A DNA stretch of 43,093 nucleotides from Saprospiraceae bacterium (GTDB taxonomy: Bacteria; Bacteroidota; Bacteroidia; Chitinophagales; Saprospiraceae), in NCBI GenBank assembly GCA_021604865.1, contig BQJU01000062.1, positions 1-43,093 of the forward strand, given 5' to 3'. Below, in pieces: positions 31,747-41,375 of this stretch (within the stretch, counting starts at the first letter, position 1; each line of letters begins with the position of its first letter). A program made the translations under genes and the position numbers. The notes beneath the pieces were generated by a model. The model was not told where the DNA came from, made no database searches, and was given only the letters and a program-made list of their open reading frames with translations.

Positions 31747-32811
31747 ATGATGACAACCGTTTCACTACCTGATTATGCCATTTTTGTCGGAGATTTTTGG
31801 TCGGAATTCCGCAATTTCCTGTCGAATACCTCCTATTCTCGTCATTTTGTGATCGTAGATGAGCATACCGCTCGTTATTGTATGCCACGGCTGCAACAGC
31901 AGACTCCGGATATTAACTGGCTGCCAATCATCATCCCCCCTGGTGAACAGCACAAAAACATTCAAACATGTAACACGATCTGGCAGCAACTGATGGATAA
32001 TAATGCGAACCGGGGTGCCCTGGTAGTAAATCTGGGTGGTGGTGTAATTGGTGATATGGGTGGATTTTGTGCCAGTACCTTCAAGCGGGGAATGGACTTT
32101 GTGCAAATGCCTACAACCCTACTCTCACAAGTTGATGCTTCGATTGGGGGCAAATTGGGCATAGATTTTATGCAGGTTAAAAACAGCATTGGTTTATTTC
32201 GAAATCCGCAAGGTGTCTGGATCGATCCGGCTTTTTTGCAAACGCTACCCTTTCGGGAAATACGCAGTGGTTTTGCTGAAATAATCAAACACAGCCTGAT
32301 TGCAGATCCCGGAGAATGGGAAAGGATCCAAGCCATTCAGAACCTTGAATCGATTACCTGGTCAGACTTTCTGCTACCATCCTTACAAATCAAAAAAGAT
32401 ATTGTCATAGCCGACCCATTCGAGAAAGGGCTGCGGAAAGCCCTCAATTTCGGACATACCATTGGTCATGCCGTGGAAGGCATGGCTCTGGAAAGTGAAC
32501 ATCCGTTGCTACATGGAGAAGCCATCGCGATAGGTATGATTTGCGAGACCTATCTATCTCATCGCATACTAGGGTTACCTCTGGAAACGTTGGATTTTAT
32601 CGCTGGATTTTTAGTCCGGATTTACGGCCACCATCCACTCGCTGAAGCCCTGTATGTTGATTATCTACAGCTAATGACTCAGGATAAAAAAAATGAAAAC
32701 AATCAAATTAATTTCAGCCTGATCCCCGATATTGGCAAAGTAAAGGTGAATCAAACAGCCGATAAAATGCTGATCAGGGAAAGCCTTGATTATTATAACA
32801 GTATGGTTTAA
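31747..32811 (+). CDS. aroB: 3-dehydroquinate synthase
   Basis: Converts DAHP to 3-dehydroquinate, second step of the shikimate route, with NAD+ and a metal. The 354-residue protein has VNLGGGVIGDMGGF (about residues 93-106), FKRGMDFVQMPTTLLSQVDASIGGK, and the metal ligands in AEIIKHSLI (Glu about 178), HTIGHAVE (about 236-243) and HPLLHGEAIAIGM (about 253-265). Start at ATG 31747 (a second ATG follows at once), set by the promoter upstream. It is followed at 37 bp by the PBP1A gene in the same direction, and may lead a longer transcript. Confidence 0.94.
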   Translation: MMTTVSLPDYAIFVGDFWSEFRNFLSNTSYSRHFVIVDEHTARYCMPRLQQQTPDINWLPIIIPPGEQHKNIQTCNTIWQQLMDNNANRGALVVNLGGGVIGDMGGFCASTFKRGMDFVQMPTTLLSQVDASIGGKLGIDFMQVKNSIGLFRNPQGVWIDPAFLQTLPFREIRSGFAEIIKHSLIADPGEWERIQAIQNLESITWSDFLLPSLQIKKDIVIADPFEKGLRKALNFGHTIGHAVEGMALESEHPLLHGEAIAIGMICETYLSHRILGLPLETLDFIAGFLVRIYGHHPLAEALYVDYLQLMTQDKKNENNQINFSLIPDIGKVKVNQTADKMLIRESLDYYNSMV

Positions 32812-32848
32812 ATTCGTAATTTTACCTTCAACAAAACCGCCTTAAGGT

Positions 32849-35458
32849 ATGCGTAAGCAGATTGAAAATTTTCTCTATAGTGGAGGCAATCCAACCTACA
32901 ACAATATTGTCCGATGGATGTGGCGCATTAGCCTGGCAGGTGTCCTTGGCGTTATATTCCTATTTATAGGCCTTTCTTTTACAAATCTGCCTTCCGTATC
33001 GGAGTTGGAAAATCCGCGTAGTGAAGAAGCTTCGCAGATTTTTGCTGCCAATGGAGAAGTGCTCGGTCGTTTTTATACTGAAAACCGGGTACCTGTTTCT
33101 TTCGAAGAATTATCCCCCAACCTGGTCAAGGCACTGATTGCTACTGAGGATGAACGTTATTATAGCCATAGCGGTATCGACTTTGAGGCTCTGGGAAGGG
33201 TGGCGGTAAAAACCGTGTTGATGGGCCAGAAAAGCTCTGGCGGTGCCAGTACCATTACCCAGCAATTGGCCAAACTACTATTTACCGGCGAAAAGGCTTC
33301 CAACCTGGGAAAAAGAGCCGTGCAAAAACTGAAGGAGTGGATAATTGCGGTAAGGTTGGAAAGGAAATATACCAAAGAAGAAATCATTGCGCTATACCTG
33401 AATAAATTCAACTTCATCAACGGGGCCTATGGCATTAAAGCGGCCTCAGAAATATATTTTAGAAAATCGCAAAAGGAATTGACCATTGAGGAGTCAGCAG
33501 TGCTGATAGGTATGCTGAAAAATCCTTCACTATTTAATCCGGTACGTAGGCCGGAACGGGTTCTGGACCGCAGGATGGTGGTGCTTAAACAAATGCAAAA
33601 AAACGGCCTGCTCTCTCAACAAAGTTATGATAGTATCCGGCAATTGCCGCTGGGCCTCAATTTTACCCGCCAAACACACATTGATGGATTGGCGCCTTAT
33701 TTTCGGATGGAGTTGTCAAAAGATATTAAGGATATTCTTTCCCGAAAGGATAAATACAAGTCGGATGGTGAACCTTATAACATTTATAAAGACGGCTTAA
33801 AAATTTATACCACCATCGATCCGGATGTTCAGCGCATTGCCGAAGAGACAATGGTGAAACACATGGCGAAAGTTCAGAAGACCTTCTGGCAAACCTGGAG
33901 AAAACTGGACCCCTGGACTTATAAAAGTGGTTCGGACCATGAAATTAGTGTGGAATTACGTCATCAGGGACTTGTCGGCCTGATCCGCAACTCAGACCGC
34001 TATCAGGATCTTCGGGAAAAATATCTTGGTGAAATATTAAAAGAACTATCGCAGGAAGTCAATTTGGAATTTCACGATGATGATCGGGAGATTGACCGCA
34101 TCATTCAAGAATCGAAAAAAAGTGGAACCTTCAGTAAGCTGGTTTCCCAAAATATGATCAGCTCCAAACTGGCAGCACAGTACCGCAAGGTGTTGAATAA
34201 CGACCTGTTTCCAAAGTTAAAAACCCAGTGGGATATCCTACAGGAAAAAGTTGATGAGGTATTTGCCAAGAAAGTTGAAATGACGGTCTTTGCCTATAAT
34301 GATCAAATGGAAACAGACACCCTACTCTCTCCACTTGATTCCATTAAATACCATCGCATGTTTCTGCAAACAGGCATCCTGGCTGTTGACCCAATCACGG
34401 GCTATGTCAAAGCCTGGATAGGCGGTATCAATCACAAATATTTCCAGTATGATCACGTTCGCATTGCCCGGCAGGTAGGATCAACATTTAAACCATTTGT
34501 TTACGCTACCGCTATCGCCCTGCAAAGCTTCTCTCCTTGTTATCAGGTATATGATCTGCCGGTGACAATTAAGCCAGGGGATGGAAAGTTTTTCTTGCAA
34601 AAAGAATGGTCGCCACGCAACTCAGATGGTAAATATACCGGGGAATTGCTAACGCTAAAGGAGGGTTTAAAGAAGTCAAAAAATACGGTTTCTGTACACC
34701 TAATGAAACAATTGGGTAGTGCCGAACCTGTTCGCAATCTGGTAGATCAAATGGGCATTAGTAAAGATGCTAAACACCCCAATGGGCAATACCTGGTACC
34801 CAATAGTCCTTCTATTTGCCTGGGAGCAACGGACCTGTCCGTGATGCAGATGACTGGAGCCTATACCACTTTTGCCAATAATGGCATTTACAACAAACCA
34901 ATCTTCATCAGCAGAATAGAGGACAAATCGGGAAGGGAATTGTACAGTGCTATTCCGGAAGAAAATGTAGCCCTCAATCCAGGGCCCAATTATGTGATGC
35001 TGGAATTGCTGCGTTATGCCGGCAGTGGCGGAATGGGTATTCTGAAGAGTCAAATGGGTGGAAAAACAGGAACTACAAATGACTATGTCGATGGATGGTT
35101 TATGGGGATTACGCCCAATCTTGTCGTAGGCACCTGGGTTGGTGGCGAAGACAAATGGGTTAGATTCCGTAATCTATTATATGGGCAGGGCGCTTATATG
35201 GCCAAACCGTTTTTCCGGGAATTTATCAAAGCGCTGGAAAATACGCCGGATATTGACTATGATGCTTCTGCCAAATTTTATCGCCCACCCGGAGACCTGG
35301 GTATTGAACTTGATTGCGCCGAATATGAAAATGGCATTGTTCCGCTTGAAGAGGACGACATTTTTGAAGATGAATTTTCCGAGGATATTTTTCAAGATGA
35401 AGTTTCCTCCAAGCCAGACGGCAGTGAGGATGAAACAAATCAGGAAAACCAACGATAG
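32849..35458 (+). CDS. Penicillin-binding protein 1A (bifunctional class A)
   Basis: Polymerises and cross-links peptidoglycan at the inner membrane. In the 869-residue protein there is one N-terminal membrane anchor (about 26-45: WRISLAGVLGVIFLFIGLSF), a GT51 transglycosylase (ATEDERYYSHSGID with Glu100 as catalytic residue, then SGGASTITQQLAKLLF), and a transpeptidase with Ser545-x-x-Lys548 (STFKPFVYA) and the KTG triad at 739-741 (GGKTGTTND). The region between the two (about 350-500) is longer and more charged than in E. coli PBP1A. The C-terminus is a very acidic tail (from about 825). It lies between aroB and a HEAT/cyclophilin lipoprotein. Confidence 0.94.
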   Translation: MRKQIENFLYSGGNPTYNNIVRWMWRISLAGVLGVIFLFIGLSFTNLPSVSELENPRSEEASQIFAANGEVLGRFYTENRVPVSFEELSPNLVKALIATEDERYYSHSGIDFEALGRVAVKTVLMGQKSSGGASTITQQLAKLLFTGEKASNLGKRAVQKLKEWIIAVRLERKYTKEEIIALYLNKFNFINGAYGIKAASEIYFRKSQKELTIEESAVLIGMLKNPSLFNPVRRPERVLDRRMVVLKQMQKNGLLSQQSYDSIRQLPLGLNFTRQTHIDGLAPYFRMELSKDIKDILSRKDKYKSDGEPYNIYKDGLKIYTTIDPDVQRIAEETMVKHMAKVQKTFWQTWRKLDPWTYKSGSDHEISVELRHQGLVGLIRNSDRYQDLREKYLGEILKELSQEVNLEFHDDDREIDRIIQESKKSGTFSKLVSQNMISSKLAAQYRKVLNNDLFPKLKTQWDILQEKVDEVFAKKVEMTVFAYNDQMETDTLLSPLDSIKYHRMFLQTGILAVDPITGYVKAWIGGINHKYFQYDHVRIARQVGSTFKPFVYATAIALQSFSPCYQVYDLPVTIKPGDGKFFLQKEWSPRNSDGKYTGELLTLKEGLKKSKNTVSVHLMKQLGSAEPVRNLVDQMGISKDAKHPNGQYLVPNSPSICLGATDLSVMQMTGAYTTFANNGIYNKPIFISRIEDKSGRELYSAIPEENVALNPGPNYVMLELLRYAGSGGMGILKSQMGGKTGTTNDYVDGWFMGITPNLVVGTWVGGEDKWVRFRNLLYGQGAYMAKPFFREFIKALENTPDIDYDASAKFYRPPGDLGIELDCAEYENGIVPLEEDDIFEDEFSEDIFQDEVSSKPDGSEDETNQENQR

Positions 35459-35476
35459 ACTTTAACCCAAAATTTG

Positions 35477-37483
35477 ATGAGAATACTTTTATATTTTTTT
35501 GGCTTGTTATGGATTATTAGCTGGCAAACAAGCTGCCTACCCTATCAGGAAGAGGTGCTGACCGATGTTGATGTGAGTCTACAAGACAGTATTTTCCAAA
35601 AAATCTATAATTTTCAGGATCAACAACTGGCGGATAGTCTTTATCCATATTTCCATCATAAACATCCTGGGTACCGCTATACAGCAGCTTTATCATTTGC
35701 TTCTTATAAATTACCGTCGGCCATTGATAGCCTGGCCAATCTGCTCGATGACCCGATTGATCAGGTGCGGGCCGGAGCAGCTTATGCTATTGGACAAATC
35801 GGCGAAAAATCCGGGCAGGACAGACTAGTAGCTGCTTTTGCTAGTTTAGATACTATCGGGCAGTTCAAACTATCCAATCGGGCCATTCTGGAGGCCATTG
35901 GTAAATGTGGCGATATCGACTTTTTAAAATTTCTGAGTACCATCAGCACCTATCAGCCCAGGGATACTTTTCTGCTGGAAGGTCAAGCCTGGGGAATCTA
36001 TCGTTTTGGCTTGCGTGGCATTACCTTGCCCGAAGGAAATGCTAGAATGACGGAACTGGTCTCAGATCTTGACTACCCTACAGAAGTTCGTTTTATTGCA
36101 GCCAATTATCTGGCGCGAGCCAACGTGCAACTGGATACTTTTGCCAAAACGCTCATTCCTGTTTTTAGACAGGAACAGGATGTGCGCATTCGTATGGCAC
36201 TCGCCATTGCGCTAGGTAAAACAAAGTCTGAAGATGCGCTCAATGCATTGCTTGCTCAATTTAAAGTAGAATCAGATTACCGGGTGAAATGTAATATCCT
36301 TCGTGCCTATGGTACTTTTCCTTATGAAAAAGTACAACCAAGTGTGCAGCATGCCCTTAAAGATAAAAACGTACACGTTGCTTCCCGGGCTGCTCAATTT
36401 TTCCTTGATTTTGGCAGTGCTCAGGACGCCACCGTTTATTGGCGCCTGGCCAAGGAATCAACACAATGGCAAGTAAGAGCGACACTATATGCTGCTGCCA
36501 ATCGACATTTGCCTGGATATAATGGAGACTTTCAGGGTAAAATCAACTCCGAAATAAGGCAACTTTTCAGAACCTCAACCTTTCCCTACGAAAGAGCCGA
36601 AGTACTCAAGGCGCTAGCAGTATTTGGCTGGAACTATCGCTTTATTCAGCGCGAAGGGCTGGCGGCAAAACACCCCGCTGTTAAAACCGGTAGTGCGGAA
36701 GCGCTTGCGCTTATTAGCGATAATCCAGAATTTAAAAACATTTTTCGCTCCAGTAGCCGGGGAATTACCAAGGAATTGGCCGCTTATTTTCGCGTCCTGA
36801 TTGATACTGGTGCCCCGGGTGTCATAGCTGTTGTGGCTGGTGCTTTAAGGAATCCCGACCGTCAGTATAAAACCGTTTATCAGGGTGATGTCCAGTTTCT
36901 GGATCAAGCGTTGAAAAAGCTTAGTTTACCCAAAGAAATCGAAACGTATAATGAATTGAAAAAAACCATCGATTTTTTTGCTGGCATAAAGGAAAGCGAG
37001 CCACTAAAACCTGAATACAATCACCCTATCAACTGGGCTCTGCTCAATGACCTGAAAGAACACCCCTCAGCAACCATAGTCACTAATCGGGGGACGATTA
37101 GCTTAGAACTACTGCCCAAACAAGCTCCTGGAACAGTAGCCAATTTCATTCAATTGGCTCGGGAAGGCTTTTTTAATGGCAAAAATTTCCATCGGGTAGT
37201 ACCCAATTTCGTCGTTCAGGGTGGATGCCCCAGGGGCGATGGTTATGGTAGCTTGGATTATTCTATTCGCTCAGAATTGCCCCCGTTACATTACAATCGG
37301 CAAGGATACGTTGGAATGGCTTCTGCAGGTAATCATACCGAAGGTACTCAGTTTTTTATTACCCACTCTCCTACCCCTCACCTTGATGGTAATTATACTA
37401 TCTTTGCCCGGGTTGAAAAGGACATGGAGGTTGTACACCAACTGTTAATTGGCGATAAAATTCAGTCCGTTCAAATCAATTAA
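35477..37483 (+). CDS. HEAT-repeat lipoprotein with C-terminal cyclophilin peptidyl-prolyl isomerase
   Basis: The 668-residue protein has a signal peptide and lipobox (WIISWQTSC). From about residue 50 to 500 it is built of HEAT/PBS-like helical repeats (YTAALSFASY, VRAGAAYAIGQIGE, VRIRMALAIALGKTKSEDAL, VKCNILRAYGTF). The last ~150 residues are a cyclophilin domain with FHRVVPNFVVQGGCPRGDG and TQFFITHSPTPHLDGNYTIF, so the isomerase site looks intact. The product is likely a membrane-attached periplasmic foldase with a protein-binding scaffold. It starts 18 bp after the PBP1A stop. A TTG three bases earlier is possible, but ATG at 35477 is preferred. Confidence 0.88.
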   Translation: MRILLYFFGLLWIISWQTSCLPYQEEVLTDVDVSLQDSIFQKIYNFQDQQLADSLYPYFHHKHPGYRYTAALSFASYKLPSAIDSLANLLDDPIDQVRAGAAYAIGQIGEKSGQDRLVAAFASLDTIGQFKLSNRAILEAIGKCGDIDFLKFLSTISTYQPRDTFLLEGQAWGIYRFGLRGITLPEGNARMTELVSDLDYPTEVRFIAANYLARANVQLDTFAKTLIPVFRQEQDVRIRMALAIALGKTKSEDALNALLAQFKVESDYRVKCNILRAYGTFPYEKVQPSVQHALKDKNVHVASRAAQFFLDFGSAQDATVYWRLAKESTQWQVRATLYAAANRHLPGYNGDFQGKINSEIRQLFRTSTFPYERAEVLKALAVFGWNYRFIQREGLAAKHPAVKTGSAEALALISDNPEFKNIFRSSSRGITKELAAYFRVLIDTGAPGVIAVVAGALRNPDRQYKTVYQGDVQFLDQALKKLSLPKEIETYNELKKTIDFFAGIKESEPLKPEYNHPINWALLNDLKEHPSATIVTNRGTISLELLPKQAPGTVANFIQLAREGFFNGKNFHRVVPNFVVQGGCPRGDGYGSLDYSIRSELPPLHYNRQGYVGMASAGNHTEGTQFFITHSPTPHLDGNYTIFARVEKDMEVVHQLLIGDKIQSVQIN

Positions 37484-37510
37484 ATTCCTGACCAAAAGAC
37501 ACTATTAGAG

Positions 37511-38617
37511 ATGAAGGATACACCACTCAGTCAGAAACACATCGGGCTTGGTGCCCGGATGGCTGAATTTGCTGGCTATAACATGCCCATTTCCTATACT
37601 GGAATTAAAGAAGAACACCATTGTGTGCGGAATGGCATAGGCGTTTTTGACGTTTCTCACATGGGCGAATTTATCGTACGAGGTAAAGAAGCATTGCATC
37701 TGATTCAACGGGTAACTTCTAACGATGCTTCCCGATTGGCCATTGGCGATGCCCAGTATTCCTGTTTGCCCAATGAACAGGGAGGAATTGTTGATGATCT
37801 ATTGGTTTACCGCCTACCGGAAGACCAGTGTGCTGAAGGAGAAATGGCTTTTATGCTGGTAGTTAATGCTTCCAATATTGAAAAGGATTGGAACTGGATT
37901 GAACAACACAATTCTTTTGATACACAAATGATCAATATTTCTGAAAAGACGGGATTGTTAGCGATCCAGGGGCCTAAGGCAACTGCGGCCTTACAGTCGC
38001 TCACCAAGGTTGACCTGGGAGCAATGAAATATTATACTTTCGTAAAAGGAACTTTTGCCGGCATAGACAATGTGTTGATCTCTGCCACGGGATATACCGG
38101 AGCCGGTGGTTTTGAATTATATGTGGATAGTAGTAAAACGGAGGCACTTTGGGACGCCATTTTCCAGGCCGGTGCTGCTTTCGACATCAAGCCTGTAGGA
38201 CTGGGTGCCCGAGATACCCTGCGCTTGGAAATGGGATATTGCCTGTATGGCAACGATATTGATGATACAACTTCACCACTTGAGGCCGGTCTTGGCTGGA
38301 TTACCAAACTCAACAATGGAGATTTCATTTCCTGTGAGAAGTTTAAACAACAAAAGGCCGAAGGCTTAAGCAGAAAACTGGTAGGATTTACGGTAGACGA
38401 CCGACGGGTACCTCGACATGATTATCCTATTACAGATGGGGATGGTAATGTTATCGGCAGAGTTACTTCTGGTACACAATCACCGTCGCTGGGATATCCT
38501 ATTGGGATGGGTTATGTGCCTGTGGAGTTTGCTGCGGCAGGCAGTAAGTTGTTTATTACAGCTGGCAATAAACAACTGGCGGCAACCGTCACCAAGGCTC
38601 CTTTCTACCGATCTTAA
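37511..38617 (+). CDS. gcvT: Aminomethyltransferase (glycine cleavage T protein)
   Basis: Moves the methylene group from the H-protein lipoyl arm to tetrahydrofolate, giving 5,10-methylene-THF and ammonia. The 368-residue length is usual. Motifs: [64 protein letters not shown] with the conserved Asp, GLGWITK, and [17 protein letters not shown]. The gcvP and gcvH genes are not in the window. It follows the HEAT/cyclophilin gene by 27 bp and is likely cotranscribed. Confidence 0.94.
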   Translation: MKDTPLSQKHIGLGARMAEFAGYNMPISYTGIKEEHHCVRNGIGVFDVSHMGEFIVRGKEALHLIQRVTSNDASRLAIGDAQYSCLPNEQGGIVDDLLVYRLPEDQCAEGEMAFMLVVNASNIEKDWNWIEQHNSFDTQMINISEKTGLLAIQGPKATAALQSLTKVDLGAMKYYTFVKGTFAGIDNVLISATGYTGAGGFELYVDSSKTEALWDAIFQAGAAFDIKPVGLGARDTLRLEMGYCLYGNDIDDTTSPLEAGLGWITKLNNGDFISCEKFKQQKAEGLSRKLVGFTVDDRRVPRHDYPITDGDGNVIGRVTSGTQSPSLGYPIGMGYVPVEFAAAGSKLFITAGNKQLAATVTKAPFYRS

Positions 38618-38760
38618 TTTTATTCGGCATATTGTCACCAGAAAATTTAGGGTATTCTAATCAAATACCAATAAATTTGGTTCTTTGAATATTGCGAGAT
38701 TTGACAAAAAGGTATATTTTCAGTCAAAATTTTCAATACTTCCTGAAAAATTTAAATAGT

Positions 38761-39261
38761 ATGGACTTGCAAGAAGGAAAAGACAAATTTATTCAGTCTT
38801 GGGGAGCATTGGGTTCTAGTTGGGGTATCAACAGGACCATGGCGCAAATTCATGCTTTGTTACTTATTTCTCCGGTAGCACTGAGTGCGGAAGAAATTAT
38901 GGAAGAATTAAAAATTTCGCGGGGTAATGCCAATATGAATATTCGTGCTTTGATTGATTGGGGTTTGGTTTTTAAAGAGCTGAAACCAGGTGAACGAAAA
39001 GAATATTTTGTAGGAGAAAAGGATATGTGGGAAGTAGTGAAAAACATCATCACCCAACGTAAGAAAAGAGAATTGGAGCCGATGTTGAAAGTTTTGGACG
39101 AAATATCCAGTGTGGAAGAAGTCGATGCTGAATCCAAAGAATTTGTAAAGGTGATCCGCGATATAAAACTATTTTCCAGCAAGGCAGACTCTACCCTTGA
39201 TTCACTGGTTAAAGCTGACTCTAACTGGTTTGTGGGTACTTTTATGAAAATGATCCGTTAA
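38761..39261 (+). CDS. GbsR/MarR-like transcriptional regulator
   Basis: The 166-residue protein begins MDLQEGKDKFIQSWGALGSSWGINRTMAQIHALLL, with the long N-terminal helix and winged-helix start of the GbsR family (a MarR relative). The helix-turn-helix is about 40-85 (SAEEIMEELKISRGNANMNIRALIDWGLV), followed by a wing with KELKPGERKEYF and helical C-terminal dimer region. A longer frame from a TTG at 38692 is possible; the ATG is preferred. Family members respond to small molecules and control osmoprotectant or efflux genes. Its targets here are unknown. It ends 2 bp before the stop of the convergent PepSY-like gene. Confidence 0.85.
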   Translation: MDLQEGKDKFIQSWGALGSSWGINRTMAQIHALLLISPVALSAEEIMEELKISRGNANMNIRALIDWGLVFKELKPGERKEYFVGEKDMWEVVKNIITQRKKRELEPMLKVLDEISSVEEVDAESKEFVKVIRDIKLFSSKADSTLDSLVKADSNWFVGTFMKMIR

Positions 39262-39263
39262 CT

Positions 39264-39707
39264 TTAATCCCCTTCCCCTCCAACTATTGTTCCCTGAGTA
39301 CTAAATTCCACATCGTATTTCCGGCCTCCCTCTTTAAATTCGACATCATAGAAAATTCCTCTCTGGGCATGGTCGACCCATTCCACTTCCACTATTTTGA
39401 TATCCTTGTATTGTTTTTCTATAGCCTCCTTTACAGCATCTGGCAATTCTTTTCTCTTGATGCTGCGTTCGGTCTCAATCCAGGCACCTGAAGGAGAGAA
39501 ATCCGCCCGAAATTTTTCACCATCCTCTTTAAAATGGGCTTCAAAATTTCCGTTGCGATCCACCTGCCAATCAGGTTTGTTCTCTCCAGGATATTTGGCT
39601 TCAAATGCAGCATGCACAGCGTCAGGTACTTTACCAAATTTCCCACAACCACCTAGCATTAGGGCTCCAAATAATCCAAAGGCAACTGAAAATAAGAGAC
39701 TTTTCAT
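39264..39707 (-). CDS. PepSY-like (DUF2874) lipoprotein
   Basis: The 147-residue protein has a signal peptide with lipobox ALMLGGC (Cys21), then two repeats of the PepSY-like pattern: VPDAVHAAFEAKYPGENKPDWQ with FEAHFKEDGEKFRADFSPSGAW, and LPDAVKEAIEKQYKDIKIVEVEW with YDVEFKEGGRKYDVEFSTQG. Family members are small exported proteins common in Bacteroidota, of unclear role. The stop is 2 bp from that of the convergent regulator gene; there is no terminator between them. Confidence 0.87.
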   Translation of the reverse strand: MKSLLFSVAFGLFGALMLGGCGKFGKVPDAVHAAFEAKYPGENKPDWQVDRNGNFEAHFKEDGEKFRADFSPSGAWIETERSIKRKELPDAVKEAIEKQYKDIKIVEVEWVDHAQRGIFYDVEFKEGGRKYDVEFSTQGTIVGGEGD

Positions 39708-39813
39708 AACAACTATTTATGACTAAACACCTGGAACGATCCAAGGGTTCGGCTACTAGTCATTAGAACCTATTCAATTATTTGAGTTGTTTCCCAAGGG
39801 TATTAATAAGGAT

Positions 39814-40773
39814 CTATTTATCATCTCCAAAAAAAGCCAGAATCCGATCGGCCAATTCCAAGCCAATATTCCCTTGGGCTTCAAATGTGGAAGCGCCAAT
39901 GTGTGGAGAGACCGAAACATTAGGATGTTCCATTAAATCGCGTCGTGGTGTAGGTTCCCCTTCAAATACATCCAAACCAGCTGCCCGTACTTTGCCACTG
40001 TTGAGTGCTTCCACCAGTGCTGATTCGTCGACACAACCTCCACGAGCACAGTTAATGAGGATAACTCCCTTCTTCATCATAGCAATTTCCTTGGCGCCAA
40101 CCAACGGCTGACCACTGTAGGGCACATGCAAGGTAATAAAGTCGCTACTTTTGATTACCGTCTCCCATTCTGCCGTTTCCAGTTTTACCGAAAGGCTGAC
40201 ATTTTCGCTGTGAAAAACGTTGATGTCAATATCGGCCTCCGCTACTTTCAGGTCTACAGGCAGCACTTTCATACCCAGCGCAACACCAATACGGGCCACC
40301 TCCTGACCGATCCGGCCAAACCCAATGATACCCAATGTTTTGCCACGGAGTTGTAATCCGTTGGAATAAGCTTTCTTTAGGGCTTTAAAATTGCTATCTG
40401 GATTTGGTAGCTGACGGTTGGCATCGTGTAAAAATCTTGCCAAAGTAAACATGTGGGCAAAGGCTAGTTCCGCTACTGATTGGGAGGAAGCGGCTGGAGT
40501 ATTAAACACTTCTATCCCTTTTTCTCTGGCATAGTCGTAGTCAATATTATCCAAACCTACGCCGGCGCGAACGATAATTTTTAATTTGGGGCATTGATCA
40601 ATCAAATCCCGCCGGACTTTGGTTGCACTCCGCACAATTATCACATCGTAGTCAGGCAACACGCTGGGAAGGTCATCCTGGGGTATCTTTTCTGTATCTA
40701 CCTGGTATCCAGCTTCTTCCAATAGCGTTTGACCGTCCTGATGAATGCCATCATTGGCAAGTATTTTGATCAT
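39814..40773 (-). CDS. serA: D-3-phosphoglycerate dehydrogenase-like 2-hydroxyacid dehydrogenase
   Basis: NAD-dependent enzyme, probably the first step of serine synthesis. The 319-residue protein has GIIGFGRIGQEVARIG (NAD site 151-156), RSATKVRRD in the substrate domain, IVRAGVGLDNID, and the catalytic set Arg244 (NCARGGCVDE), Glu273 (DVFEGEP) and His291 (SPHIGAST). It is the short form without ACT or ASB domains, so feedback inhibition by serine is less likely. The same size and motifs occur in related dehydrogenases, so the substrate is inferred. Transcribed alone; the 106 bp to the PepSY-like gene show no clear terminator. Confidence 0.85.
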   Translation of the reverse strand: MIKILANDGIHQDGQTLLEEAGYQVDTEKIPQDDLPSVLPDYDVIIVRSATKVRRDLIDQCPKLKIIVRAGVGLDNIDYDYAREKGIEVFNTPAASSQSVAELAFAHMFTLARFLHDANRQLPNPDSNFKALKKAYSNGLQLRGKTLGIIGFGRIGQEVARIGVALGMKVLPVDLKVAEADIDINVFHSENVSLSVKLETAEWETVIKSSDFITLHVPYSGQPLVGAKEIAMMKKGVILINCARGGCVDESALVEALNSGKVRAAGLDVFEGEPTPRRDLMEHPNVSVSPHIGASTFEAQGNIGLELADRILAFFGDDK

Positions 40774-40836
40774 CGTTCCAACATTTAGTGATTAAAGATT
40801 CCGTTTACAAATATAGGTATCCCTGCTCTAAAAATC

Positions 40837-40878
40837 AGGAATGCCGGTACAAAACTAAAGTTTCGTACCGGCATTCCT
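40837..40878 (-). terminator. Terminator hairpin downstream of the 157-residue protein gene
   Basis: AGGAATGCCGGTAC (40837-40850) and GTACCGGCATTCCT (40865-40878) are perfect 14-bp arms. On the minus strand the stem is followed by GATTTTTA, which gives a T run, so it terminates the gene that stops at 40902. Confidence 0.8.
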
Positions 40879-40901
40879 TTTGGGATAAAACATGTCTAAT
40901 C

Positions 40902-41375
40902 CTAATTAGTTGCTTTTACATTGAGGGTTGGGAAAGTAGCCCCTGTGTAATGACTAAAAGGTTTAGAACTTTTCAATGGAAGCACATACTGTCTGGCAAA
41001 ACTGGAAAAGAATGCTGTCAATTCCGCTGTATCTACATTGCGTGAATCCGGACGCAATAAATAGCCAATGTGATCAATGGATCCTTCTGGTGACCAAAAT
41101 ACATGTAGCCAAACACGAATGCCCTTGATGTCAAACCTGATTTTATCTGCGTATTGGTCAATGGCTTGCATCATATCCAGCCAATGCTCAAAGGCTTGGG
41201 TAATGTCATTCCCAGTAACCTCCAGGAGAGATTGGCTATATTCCTGAGCCAATTGTTCGTATACTTTTTCTTTTTCTCCAAGTACAAATGCTCTTGGTAA
41301 ATCGGATTGTTGGGCGTAAAGGCTGGTGGTTAAAAAGAGTCCCAACAGCGCTGAATAGATCATTTTCATAAGCAT
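40902..41375 (-). CDS. Small exported protein, unknown function
   Basis: Not recognised. The 157-residue protein has a signal peptide (MIYSALLGLFLTTSLYAQQ). The mature part has an N-terminal helical half (LGEKEKVYEQLAQEYSQSLLEV, ITQAFEHWLDMMQAIDQYADK) and a beta-rich second half with GIRVWLHVFWSPEGSIDHIGYLLRPDSRNV, whose shape recalls the small C-terminal domains of TonB-like or energy-coupling proteins, but this is weak. Start: Met1, 3 or 5 are all possible. It stands alone with a strong terminator after it. Confidence 0.8.
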   Translation of the reverse strand: MLMKMIYSALLGLFLTTSLYAQQSDLPRAFVLGEKEKVYEQLAQEYSQSLLEVTGNDITQAFEHWLDMMQAIDQYADKIRFDIKGIRVWLHVFWSPEGSIDHIGYLLRPDSRNVDTAELTAFFSSFARQYVLPLKSSKPFSHYTGATFPTLNVKATN

